Below are positions 20,055 through 33,159 of a stretch of DNA of 64,000 nt, in pieces. Within the stretch, counting starts at the first letter, position 1, and the number at the start of each line of letters is the position of its first letter. The translations under genes were made by a program, and so were the position numbers. The stretch is from Apostichopus japonicus (lineage: Eukaryota; Echinodermata; Holothuroidea; Aspidochirotida; Stichopodidae): positions 26,207,166-26,271,165 of the forward strand of contig NC_092579.1 in the NCBI RefSeq assembly GCF_037975245.1, read 5' to 3'. The notes beneath the pieces are model-generated. The model saw only the letters and a program-made list of their open reading frames with translations, had not been told where the DNA came from and did not search any database.

Positions 20055-23000
20055 CTGTCAAATGAGATGAACACAACTGTTAATTATACACTACATGTGT
20101 GAACTGTAACAACTAGAGAGTAGTTAAGTAGCTGGAATATTAGTTGTGACAGGTCAAAATTATTATATAGGCTGGTTGATGCAGACAGAGAGATAGAGAG
20201 AGAGGAAAAATATAAATATGACAACTTAATTTATGGGAAGTGTTTTCCTTTACTTTGACTGGTGAACATAAATGTAAAAATCAAGGAAAGTACTTGCTTT
20301 GAATAATATGTGTACAATGCAATACTGTACTTGGTGGGAGATGGGAGTGGGGGGGGGAGGAGGTTGGGTGGGTGGGATAGGCTAAAACTACCTTATTGAT
20401 ATAAATGTAAGCACTTAGAAAGTTTTGTCTTAGGTGCTATATAAATATTATTTATTATTATTACTATATTCATATTCAACACATCATTAGAATCAATCTC
20501 ACTTATCACAAAAATAAAGGGATGCAACATTGACTATTTCTATGAATCTGTGTGGAGTTGTTTCTGCCTTGCACTTGAATGGATACAAATAACTATTAGT
20601 GCTGCACCATTTTGGAGACAAAAACACTTGTTTAGAACATTGCACTACTTCTCAATGTAAATCTGGTGACAACTGTTGCTGGGTTTGACATCCTGTACTA
20701 TTTTCCCATTGGTAAGTAGCAAGCAAAGCCTCATCAGTTGTCCCAACTGGTAATTAACTTAACCTACAAGATACTATGGTGCACAGTAACACTGCCATCA
20801 CCTGTTGCAATCAAGTTCACAAGGTCGCTAACAACAATGTACACGTGTGGAAACCTAGCATCAATAGACTTGGATACAGTTCGATTGTATTCAAATTAGT
20901 TGACTGTTCTGCCAGTTATATATACACTGCAACACTGCACTGTGCTATCTAAATACACAGAGCCTCTGTGAAAAGCACCATGAGATCAATGTGTGCACTG
21001 AACAGTGTGTACTTAGTTTACCACTTTATACTGTATAGCACAGCTGCATGATGGATGGCCATAACAACAAGATACAATTAGATTAGTTGTCCAAACTCAA
21101 GCACTAATGTTACAGAGAGTCATATCCACACTAACACATGGATGTGCTCACGCCGGGCAGTTCTGAATGCCGCCCAGCACAAACAGTATTTTAAACTTTT
21201 CTGCCCGACACTTTTTTCAAAGATTACTTTAACAAATTTTACCATTACCAAAAATTTAAGTGAATACTAGGCACAGAATTGAGTGCCAGAATAGGAGAAA
21301 GTTAGCACCATAAATACCATCTAAGCCTACTTCATTTGCAAAATTTTCAAATTATTCATTGTCAAACATATTAAACCGTGTATCATGGGAAACCCTCTAT
21401 GTAAATTGAAGACCTGCACATCAATGGGAAATTGCCAACTTGAATATATATCCTATCTCCATATCTATTTTGAAATTGTATAATGATGACGTCAATCCTC
21501 ATATGTCTGTCACAAATTTGCCAAGCATAGTAGAAACATGTACTGTATTCCATACCAGCAAGTTTTTATCTTTTGAATTTCCTTGGAATGTATGTATTTA
21601 GTGCAGGAACTCGCGAAGAAGCCATCATTGGCTTATCAAAGCTGCAAGCTGACCGAAGTCAGTCTCTTAGATGCATATTTAACGTCCATGATTATGAATT
21701 GTCAATTTTCCACAACTCTGTAACTGGATGACATACATTATTCTTGGAGTGACTCCAACTTAGGACCTTATGATTGAAGGGCACCAGCGTTAACCACTGA
21801 GCTAACACTCCACGCCTCCTGCTTTTAGGGAACATTAATTGTGAGCCAAGCTAATGGGATGTGTGCATACAGTATTGAAACTAATCTACATACATGACTC
21901 AGCCATTTCCATTAAAGAGTCAAATTGTCCCCAAGATTAAAGGTGGTATTGAAATGTCCCCTGGGCAAGCACACTACAGTAGTAGTTGTTAATGGTCAGT
22001 GATATCGATATTGATTTTGGGTGCAATTGATTCTTTAATATACACACTATCCATGCAAAATAAAACTCAAATAATTATTTGGAGAATCTTTCAGCTACTA
22101 GCTTGAATTACGATTTCTTGCTGTGGGTTATTCAATAAGTATACACAAATTTAAGACCAGTTTGAACTTGTTTAAGGCCAGGCGAAGCATAACCAAATTT
22201 TGAAGCTTGCAGTACATGTAACGCAAACTTTCTTCTCTGTGTATTTATTACAGCATTTTTAAAGCACTAGTTTGGTATTCTACCTTCAAGTAGTGATGTG
22301 CTAGTGGATAATACATCACGGATCAGCATGTGACATGCCAACTATACAGTAGTATGATAATTAGGGGACATTATTTAGCAATATTGATGATTGTGCAAGG
22401 AGGGACGTCTTATTAACAAAGGATATAAGTAAACAGAAAACTTTGTTTTTTATTCGAATTCCATCTTTTTGTAAAAGTAAGTTGGCCTGACGTTTCGATC
22501 CTAGCAGGATCTACAGTACTTCAAAGGCCCTGCTAGGATCGAAACGTCAGGCCAACTTACTATTACACATTCTCTTACACAGGCTCTCTAGTGGATAAGC
22601 AGTTTGCTAACAGTTTTATTTTATTTTATTTTGAATTCTATCTTTATCACTACATATAGTTTCAAATTCATGCTTTTGTAATTGTACCTGTACTCAGAGA
22701 AAGTAAAAACCAAGGCCTTGGTATTTTGGCTTTGTACTTGTACTTAAGATATATATATCCCTTGAACTCATGGTTGTGTACTGTACACTCACAACAAATC
22801 TGCTTGAAAGGCAAAACAACATCATTGCATCACTTACATTGTATTAAGACCTGCTTGATGTGATCTGCTTGAATGGTCTATAGAAAGTCCTACTTTTACA
22901 TGGCATGTTCAATCTATCAGTTTTTAAACAAGCTACAACTGTTGTACAATAGTTTTTTAATATTCCCAGTGGATTTTATTGTGCAAAGTAGAAACAAAAG

Positions 23001-24821
23001 GGCATTCTTTACAGTCATAAGTTTAAGTCCTCCTAATCATGCAACAACTAAAGAAAATGCACTAATCATTGCGATGCAAAAACCAAAAGACCTTTATAAA
23101 TCCTAGCTTCAGTCCAAAAAGGTACAATATCCACTCTGAATTTACCTAATTCTCAATTAACTTATAGATTAATTTGGTTGTGATATTCCGATATTGGCAA
23201 TATATATACCGTACACATATCAATCTAAGGTGTGCATGGCCCTAGGATTTGCAACTCCAAGTGTGAATCCTGACTCCATCATTCAATACGATGAGATAAG
23301 AAACCTAGACAGTTAACAAGGTGATTCACATATCACTAATGACTAAAAGGATGGTAGGCCAACTATGTATAGCAATTGTTTCCAGTGTAATATAAATGCA
23401 AAGTAAAAATTTGTGATTTTATACAGCATACTTTGTTCACATCTTGTATGTGAGATAAAACTACCTAAATTATATGCTTTCTTGTTCAATTATGGAATGA
23501 TGATAACAATTCTTAAAGCTCTCTCACTTGATATGGTTGAATACGAAAGTATATATGCCTAGGATGTACAACCTGTAGCCAAGGATAATACAGTTTCGTT
23601 TGCAAAACATTCACTATAACCTGTTATCTGGAAAAAACCCAAGGTGCTTTCTGGTTCTACCTCTTGCCTTTAACTTAAGTTCACCTTTACAAATTATTAG
23701 CTGGCAGCACATATAGGAAGTCCTCCACACTCCCTCATCCCGAAAAGATTACTAACAGTTTCTATTACTAGCCTAAACATAATGCATCACACTGCTGCTT
23801 TATTCAAAGTTCTAAGTCCCAGTACAACAAGTACACCTTGGCCTCCAAAGTAAACTCTCTATAAGAGAAACCTTACACCTGTCTGTGCATGTTATATTCT
23901 GGGTTTTGGTTACATATTTCAACAACTTGGTACAGTAGAAGCAGTTCAAGGTTGATATTTTATGGATGCAGTCCATAGCCCATGGTTATTTGCCATTTTG
24001 GTAAAAACATTTTCAAACACGTAGAGCTCATGTTACTGGGAGGTGGTTTGGTTTCATTTTGACATACATTAACAGTAGAGTGTTGACATGCAATACTAAG
24101 GAAACAAGCTTCATTCCAGATGAATACTTAGTAAGATGCAGCCATTATTACCTGATTGATTCATTATTGGCATTTTCTACATGATATATATGTTGTACTT
24201 CCCATAATGTGCCAAAATTTAAGGAGTCTTGAAAGATGTTTGGTGTCCTAAGTTGATACATGATTGTTTGCAAAGAAGCTGATCAGATTCTCCAAGTAGT
24301 TTGGCTAGAAGCCCCCACTTTGATTGGATTTTGTAGAGTGGGGGGGGATGGGTTTGCCTTGAAGTATGATATATCACAACATCATTTGTTTGGAAAACAA
24401 AACATGGAAAATTTCACAAAAAATCACAACAACTATACAATGTCTGACTCTGAATGAGATTGCTAAGACACCATTTTCATAGCGTTTATTAAAAAAGTGC
24501 TAAAAAATATTTATGTTTTTGAAAACCGTAACTTACGACATGCAAGCTGATTGCATTTGAGAGCTTTACATATAAATACCGTGTCGCATACATTGGGAGC
24601 TCCAATTAAAGTTATGTCTACTGATACTACCACCAGGGTTCTGGTACTGTGTTAGTATTACCGTAATATGATATAAGTTAGGCCTGGGCTAAGTACCAAA
24701 CCACTATTATTAAGTAGGCTACTGTTTCAACAAGGAAACAAATCAATACTTTCAAATCCGAAGAAAATTTAGCATTACTAATAAAATAAAAATGACATCG
24801 AACCAAGTATTTGTTACTTAC
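20055..24821 (-). other. Predicted 5' intron of the membrane-protein gene
   Basis: Donor (GTAAGT, 24821 downward) and acceptor (CAG at 20055) would join a non-coding first exon to the coding exon. Inside are an inverted repeat (22476-22561), G- and AT-rich tracts (20341-20360, 20446-20466) and no recognisable coding exon on either strand. Confidence 0.45.
22476..22561. repeat. 33-bp perfect inverted repeat
   Basis: The arms at 22476-22508 and 22529-22561 are exactly complementary, around a 20-nt loop. The arm contains GACGTTTCGATCCTAGCAGG, a motif I associate with dispersed repeats in several invertebrate genomes. It is probably a miniature foldback element. Confidence 0.85.
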
Positions 24822-24960
24822 CAAATTTTTTGCTTACAACTCTGAAATTTAGGAGATATTGCGAAGAAGACAATAACTGCGGGTATGTATTTACGTAGTA
24901 AATTAGTGTTGTAGCGGTGCTGACGAAATATCGACACGAGCCCAGATATTAGGGTATCAG
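24822..24960 (-). promoter_or_regulatory. Predicted non-coding first exon and start region of the membrane-protein gene
   Basis: A near-perfect donor (TTTG followed by GTAAGTAAC, - strand) ends at 24822. The upstream boundary is not visible. No ATG-initiated frame crosses the junction. The exon points away from the LUC7-like gene, so ~1.3 kb separates two divergent starts. Confidence 0.4.
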
Positions 24961-26222
24961 ATCTTCTGAAAATGCTTCCAAAATCAGTTACCAGCGCAGT
25001 GCCTGATGAAAATAAATTTAAGCTGTCACTAAATTATTCATTTAAATTCATCAAATTAGTGGAACCAACAAATTCATACATTATATCATGAAACCATTTC
25101 TTTAGCGATAAAAAAAATGGCCTATATGATATCACAAAATCATTAGAAACAGTGAATATTTATTTAGTGATAGGATGAACTTCGTGATATTATTAATGAG
25201 TTAAAATGTCGAAACGTTATAGTGAAAAGTTATAGGTGAATCTTTGAAATGTCGACAACTTAGAGATGAAACGTTGAAATTTCGATAGGAAACTTCAAAT
25301 TCTCAGGTAAACCCACGACATTTCGATCTATAATGTCGCAATTCACTGGTATATGTAACAATTGTTTGGAAAGAACGTCAACATTTCCAAATTCAAACGT
25401 CCGGCCCGAAAGTCTTGAGATAAAATATCAGTGTAGCCTGCCTTCTTGGTGTGCCAAAGGGGAAAAGCCAAAGTTTCGTCCACATTTTTAGAGTTCAGAG
25501 TGGATTTTTTTTAGTGAAGAATGGGATTCAGTCCTTCCGGTCATATTATTTTTTGTCTTTGTATCGCCCTAAACCTTGCCATGTGATGAATTTAGTTTCT
25601 GTGATAGTGCTTGAAATGTTGGCCCGTCCCTGCCAGGAAATTCGATATAACACTGACTTACTTCGAGACGTGACGTCAGTGTGGCACATTGGTCAGAATC
25701 GATCAGATCTCACTCTAAGCATGGCCTTGATACAATAAACAGGAATGTGTACGCAAACTTCGCGTACGACTGTGATTAAAAAAAATGAATTTATTTCTAA
25801 GACACCATTCATTTGCATGGCTCTACCCGCTGTTACAATTTCGAATTTTGGTAGGGGGTGGGTGGTATTCTCTATCCAATAATTTCCAAGACGTCTCAAA
25901 AGGTCCTCCTGTTTCCCTTATTGACACTGGACCCGATATTGCATCTCTTGTGACAAGAGACGTTTTTGTTATCACACCCTATTTTTACATCATCACAAGA
26001 TATGTTCATATCGTCATTACGCTATTTGGCATGATCACTGCAAGACAGCATAGTCACATAAAATTTGCCGTTTTCGCGTTCTATAAATATGACTGACTGC
26101 CTTATATATGTGACAGGTACCGTACGCGGTACGCGACCTTATGTTAGATCTCTAGAAAGATTATTTGTTGATACCGGTTGATATATCATAAATTACAAAC
26201 AGTAGAAAATAAGAAAAATATC
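24961..26222. promoter_or_regulatory. Divergent intergenic/promoter region upstream of the LUC7-like gene
   Basis: It contains a full palindromic CRE-type site TGACGTCA at 25671-25678 and repeated short motifs around CGAAACGTT/TTTCGA (25205-25325). ORFs at 25451-25738 and 25785-26096 have no recognisable content. The transcription start of the LUC7-like gene probably lies shortly before 26223. Confidence 0.4.
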
Positions 26223-26283
26223 ATGTCTGCCCAAGAGCAGATGCGAAAGATGCTCGATGAGCTGATGGGAACGACGAGAAATG
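26223..26283 (+). CDS. LUC7-like exon 1
   Basis: Carries ATG and residues 1-20 plus the first base of codon 21; donor GTAAGT. Upstream sequence has no in-frame extension with family similarity, so this ATG is the start. Confidence 0.92.
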
Positions 26284-29200
26284 GTAAGTTACAGAGGTGT
26301 CTGTGAAATACCGCATTACTGTTAATTCCTTCTTTCGATAATCGCGTAGTCTGGCGTTAGGCTAATAATATAGGCGCCACTGTAATACAGCAGCCTAAGT
26401 TTTAGCCTACCACAGTTAGGCATATACCCCTATAATGAGAACTGCCCCAGCATGTACCTCGATGGATGCTTTTTTTAGTTTTGTGAGAGTAGCCTTAACT
26501 ATTGTAGAATTAGGCCAAACTGATCACACCTTTGCAGTTCACATGTTCATATCATTCGCGTGTTATGTTCATGTATGTTGCTGATTTTCGTTGCTGAGTA
26601 GCCGAGGCCTAACATAACATTTAACAATAGTGGACCAGGCTGTAGGCCTAGGCTACAGTAGCATCTGGATTGGAGTTGCAGAATGCCTGGTTATTTCCTT
26701 TATAAAAAGTATGGCTTCACTGTTGTCCACTGTTAGTGGATAATGTACATAGGCAATCTTTGATAAAATTTCTAAATCCAACCAGCCTTGGAGTGGCTCT
26801 GTGGATTTGATGTCAAAGTGGGACGGCCACTTTGAGAGGCAAATAAATACTTTTAAATTTATGTCCAGCTTCAATACCTCAAAGTGCCTCCGCAGATACA
26901 AATTCAAAGTGGAACTGCCATTTTGAGAATGACGCCAGCCTAGGCCTATAATTGGTGAACAATGTGCAACTTGTTGACCTCGTATTGGTTTTTGCATTCA
27001 AAGTCAAAGTTGGGAGCTATTTGAAAACAACACTAGCCTGGGCCAATATTTGGTGAAGGCAGTACAGTAGACCTCAATGCTGGCTACATTTATTTATTTC
27101 TACACTTATTGCAAAAATTGATTGTACTCCCATATAACGTCTTGGCTATGCGAATGTAATCTCTAAAATTTCCATTAGAGCATATTACTTGTGGCCAAAG
27201 TAGTCTACTTCTAATGAACATGTGGAAATGGCCTGCTATGCTTACATATTTAAGCGCTCTTACAGTAATTACTTCCAATTATGATACCTATGTCAATGGT
27301 ACCAGGACCTCTTAGAGCTGATATGATGAAAGTCAAATCATAATTCACGATTGTTTGCTCTTTTGATAAAAATATTCTCACTGTCAAAGCATTCAACTGC
27401 CAGGGTGGTATGGGCTTTACTGTGATATACAGTGACATTTTCATGTCAGGCGAACGGTGGCCAAATTGTTTCCGGTAAAATACTGTAGGTGCAGTCATCA
27501 TATTAGTGATTTTGTAACATGTTTTACATTGTTCATCACTTTCTGTTGGTTGAATAAGCTCAAATTTCATACTTACCATACAGTATGTATATGTACTGAA
27601 ATTTCTTGATTTTTTGTAACACTATAGGCATCGAAGAAGGAGCAGCTCGCCCTCGATTTACTGATGCCAAAGTGTGCAGAGCATTCTTGCTAAACTGTTG
27701 TCCACATGATATACTAGCAAGCACAGTAAGTATTACCCCCCAACATTTGTTATTTCAGAGCAGTTTTCCTGGTCTTAGTCACATTACTTTGTTAAGGGGG
27801 CACTCATTCATGCAACTGCAGAGCTTCTTTGATGGCTTCTACAAACAGTTTGTAGTTCCAAACATTGATTTGTCACTATCTATTCGACACTTAACATCAT
27901 AAATTATATCATAACAACCTACAGTAATATATTTCTTGGTCGTACAGTGCTTTTTTACAGGGAGTGGTTATAGAGGACGGCGAGGTTTCAATTTGTGGAG
28001 AATTAAGTGTAAATGACCAGGTGTTCTTTTGTTCTTCTTGTAGTATAATTGTGCATGTTATATTTTGTGACAAGAAAATGTGTTACTTACTGTACTGTAG
28101 GTACTATAATGTGTTTTAAGTACAGTACCTCCATGTGAGGACAATAATTGCATGTACTATAGCAAATGCCAAAGATCATTTCAGGTCTTCTTATTATCAA
28201 AATAACTTGACAAAGTGGTATTGAACACTTCAAAGTGAAAAGAAACACACTGTCCCACTGGATCAACATCTCCATTGTATAATGTAACTTGTTCCAAAAA
28301 TAACCTGCTGTACATGTAATGAAGACAACAGTGATGCTGGATTACTAACCGGATTGTTTGTTTTTCAACCTGTACATAATTAGTGTATTTACAGGTAACT
28401 TCTGTCCGTAACTCATACTGTAGCCTTCCCTGTTTGCAGTTATGCTCTGGCTCCTACTGTAGAACAACATTGTAGACCAACAAAATGAAGCAAACACAAA
28501 ATCTGAAATGATTAACCTGTTTCTGTTTTCTTCATCTTTTGTAGAGGGCAGATTTGGGTGATTGTACAAAGTTCCACGATCCAGCACTCAGAGCTGACTA
28601 TGAGATGGCTTCAAAATTGAGGGAACATGGATATGAGGATGATGTGAGTATACATGCAATTTTTAATGGAATTTTTATTTTTACTGCAGAAAGGTTGCTA
28701 TGTTGCACATTATATGAGAGGTCCTTTGATATTTTGAGTAATAAACACAAGGAATGAATTGAAGACACTGTTGGATCTGATGTTTTGTGTTCCACACAAA
28801 TCATTTTGAGATGCCTTTGAATGATAGCTTCTATAGAATATCTATGTGCTTGGAATGTTAAAACCCCAATTTGTCACTAAGGAGATGAAAACCATAAAAC
28901 TTCCTTTCACAAAGTTTTTAATTGGATTGGGAAATAAGTCATTCAATGTCAGAATTATCCCACATGGGTCAAGGATATAACTTACATCATCAGTGCATGT
29001 TAAAACCACTGTGCAGGTCATTAAGGCAGTTGCTATTCATGAAGTTTTAGGGGTATAATTCTATTGTTTTCTGTCAATGTTGAAGGTCATTTGTTGTCAA
29101 CAGAATCAGAATGAGTCCGAGACATTCACAGAAAACAATGGAATTATTGTAAATACTTAAACAACTCTACTTATCAAGACCGAAGTTCATCCAATAGATT

Positions 29201-32200
29201 GGGTTCTTGTATTTACTAATTGTGGCTCGACATGCCCAGTGTAAAATTCATCTTACCAGCAGTGTCATATGAAGTATGACCATATGGAATGTGGCAAGGA
29301 ATTACTAAGCCATTTGGCTTTCTGGTTGGTATTGACTTCAGCATATGCTTGAATGTGTAGACACCCTAGAATTGAGGGTAATTAACTCACAAAGGCTAGT
29401 CATTTCTAGAAGAACTTTGTGCTGGCCTTTGGTTGTAATGCACAGATTTGGAATGTGTGCGAGATGTTTTAAACAGAATCTACCTTTCTTTATGTTATAT
29501 TTCAGTCTCTTGCCCAACTTAATGCTTTCCTTGCTGACATAGACAGAAGGACCGAGGTCTCAAAGAAGCGACTAGCTGAGACCCAGGAAAGTCTGAGTGC
29601 CGAAGTGAATGCTAAGGTAAATTCATTTTTGATGTGAACTTTTCATTCATAAACTGTGTTATGACATAACAAACAAGCTCATTGTTCAGGATACATATTA
29701 CACACCCAAAAACAGCACTGTTAGTAGCAATATACTGCCATTAGGATACTCTCTACCATAACAAGTAATAGGTTTGAACATATTCAAATGTGTGAGCATT
29801 GTGATATGAATTGTATTTTAGCTGTTCAACACAGGACAAGGTTAGGTAAGGGGAGGGGGGGGTGGGATAGATGAATAAGACAAATAGCATAAGATACATA
29901 GATTCCACATATAGTCTTTTGAAATGACAAGAAAAGTAATAGGGCTTTAATTACCAAGTTTGTATAGTTTTAGATTGTTTATACATTTCTGTGTGAAATG
30001 ACACACATGGCCTGAGTGAGCCCTAGATAGTTGAGTAGTCTTACATATTATTATTGTCACTTTGTGTTATCCTTTTATGTTTTTATGCCTTCTTCATTAA
30101 TTTCTTGAGTAAAACATAAATTACTGAACAATTTGCCTGAGATTGAACCATTTATTGTCAAATAAATATCGTGAAAACTTAATAGTTCTTGTATTAATTT
30201 TAATCTATTTTCAAGTAAAACTTTACGCAGGGTTTTTCTCCAATTGTGGTGCCTGCTGATTATATGGAATACTGTATTTGGATATCAAGATTGCTTACTT
30301 TACCAGCACTCAAAATTTACTTGCTCCTATGTTTATCAGCGGAAACTGAAATTTGTTTTCCAAGCACAATTTGTTTTTGTCTTTGTTTCTGGACTAAAAG
30401 GGAATAAAAATTCATTTGTAGGCAACAACTAATACATCAACCTGCTACCATTGCAGGTTGGAATTGTTCTGAATTGATCATTGATAAATTAAATTTGCAG
30501 CTTTGGAGAACACAACAAAGTATTAAAGTCTAATAAAGCAAAGAAAGAAAAATACAGAAATAAAAGAGAGAGACAAGCAGACTCTGCTAATGAGTTTGTG
30601 TTTGGAACTAGTTAGTGAAATAATAGATTTGATTTCTGCTTATATACAACTTTCTTTGGATCATCAGTTAAGAAGTTGCCTGGAAGTAAATTCAGCATAG
30701 GGCGTGTATTTGTTCCTGGAAGTAAATTCAGCATAGGGCGTGTATTTGTTCCTTGAAGTAAAGTCAGCATGGAGCGTGTATTTGTCCCTGTTATTATTCT
30801 TAATTCTCCACCCTTTGAATAGTTCTCTTATGACAGCTTCAGCAATGTTGAATGTGTTAAAATCCACTTCCTGTTGTGGTCAACAGAATAAGTCCCTTGT
30901 TTGATGTCATAATTTAGGGAGATCTATCGTCCACAGTGGTACAATTAAAGCTGGAAAGCTGCTCTTCAAGCAAAACCATATCAGTTGCTTTTTGGCTTTC
31001 AACCTGGCTGTAGTAATTGTGCGGGTCAAGTGACTTTGTGTGGCTGACAAAAGAATGGGTGATCCGTTTCAATGTTTACTATGAGCAAACTGTCCATGTG
31101 TATTATTTAGGAGCAACTATCAGTACAAGGTAAGGTGTACTGTGGTTGCAGGTTGAGTGCTGTTCAGCCTATTTGATTGTGTTCATCATTCTTTTCCTGG
31201 ACAGATTGTCAGCCTCTTGACGCCTACATGATTGCTGCGAATGTCTTACATATTATAAGGAGTTTGTAAGTTGCATTGAGAATAATAGGAACAGTACTAC
31301 ATGATAACTATATAATGTCTCATGATGTTAAAGGTGCCCTGTAATTTTGTAATAAATGTCCCTCTACGTACTGATGTTACACTCAAAAAACGTTAATAAT
31401 GCATTTGGAAACAATTTAGGCGATTTATAATGCCATCCATGTAGTACACAGAGTACGACTGCATTCAATCAGAATGAGTCAAATTGAAAGAGAAGAGGTG
31501 TGTTTAGCAATTTCCAAGAATTTAAACAATTGTGGGGTGTCTCTTATTTAGCCGTAGGGGAGGAGGAATTAGTTTGAGTCTTCAGACATCCTTTATTTAC
31601 TTAAAAAGGAATAATACATTACTTTACAACAATGAAAAGTGATTTAAAATTCTCAATCACAAACAGTTTGAGATTCTGAAAAAAACTTTCGACCCCCAAA
31701 TGGAAGGCTTTTCACCAATTAAAGAAAAAAGTTTGAAGAAAATGAAATTGAATTTTTTCTGTTTGATCTTCTCGATATAAGTGTCTTCACCACACTGGGC
31801 ACCCTCTCCTTCCCCCACAAGGAGGTAATGGTTCAGTAGAGGGCCCTACATGAGTCAAATGTAAGTATGGCCACTTCTATCTTACCAGTCTCACCAACCT
31901 AACACACTTTCACTGATCTCTTTCACTGGAAAATGAAAAGCTCACCTCCCATGCTACTAATGGTTAATTGGATGACAAAGTAAAAAAACCTCAGGGTATT
32001 CACTGCACTGATTGCAAGGAAATGCTGTCATTTTACAACTTGCCTGTACATTTGTTCTGTACTGCCTTCTTGTTGTGAACACAAAAAAAAATCAAATTTC
32101 CAGATGGAAAGATAAAATAAAGGATTTCTTTGAGAGTTTTACAAAGTGACTTGTGCATATCCCATAAGACTGTGAGAGAGATCAGTGATGGGGGTTGTGT

Positions 32201-33128
32201 TAAGGTCCTGATCATTCCTGTTTTGATGTGACACTCCCAGTATTGAGCTGCAGGAAGTAGCCATCGCCAGCCCACCATTCCTTACCTCTTGCATGTCCAT
32301 CTTGCAATGGTAGGTGACTCACACAGGGTTGATACTTAGCAGTTGGTTTGTCTGTTCTCCCTCCAGGCTGAAAAGGTCCACGAATTTGCGGAGCACATCG
32401 GTAAGAAGCTGGCGGAGGCGGAAAAACTTGGCAACGATGGCTTTGTCGAGGAGTCGATGAAAAAGATGGCAGAAGTCGAGGATCTCAAGAAGGAGAAAAT
32501 ATCAGCAGAGGTAACTTACAAAATTGCTTCACTTTGAGATTGCTTAGTTAATATGGATATTGATCTGGAGGCAAGTTGATGATATGTTTCATCACTTTTC
32601 ATAGTGAAACAGCAAATTGTGTCGAAACAGAAACTTTGAAACAAATCCATTGTTGAGTTCTTATTGAAGAACATGCCTAGAAAATAAGTCAGCTGTAGGG
32701 CATGGCTGTTTGGTCTTGGTGTGCACCTAAGTTTAAAGGGTCAAGGCCATTTACACAGGCACCAAGGCCAAAAACATTTTTTTTGTGGCAGGGCACCAAT
32801 GCCATAAACATTGAAAGTGTTAGTTAAATTTATGCTTGAAAATTAATCCTTAGAAGTAATGTGATTGCAAGTTGAAGGAATAACGATGGCAGGGATCAAA
32901 GACAATTTACATTCTTCAGTCCGCTTCCTGTTTGACTTAATACACTCGCTTTCAAAATTGGCTCCTGAGGCCTCACCATGATGCACAGTAAGCCACCAAA
33001 ATACAGCAAAATGCTATATTTTTCAATCAGCAAACATTATTTACTTGTTATGAAGAAAGTTTGTTAGTATCTGAAACTAATGTCTAGATAGTTTTGAATC
33101 ACAAACCCAAAAGAGGCACTGATTTATA

Positions 33129-33159
<31 letters not shown>

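Noticed and set aside
25451-26096. Two + frames of 95 and 103 codons before the LUC7-like gene
   Set aside because: No domain, no splice logic, and codon content like intergenic sequence.
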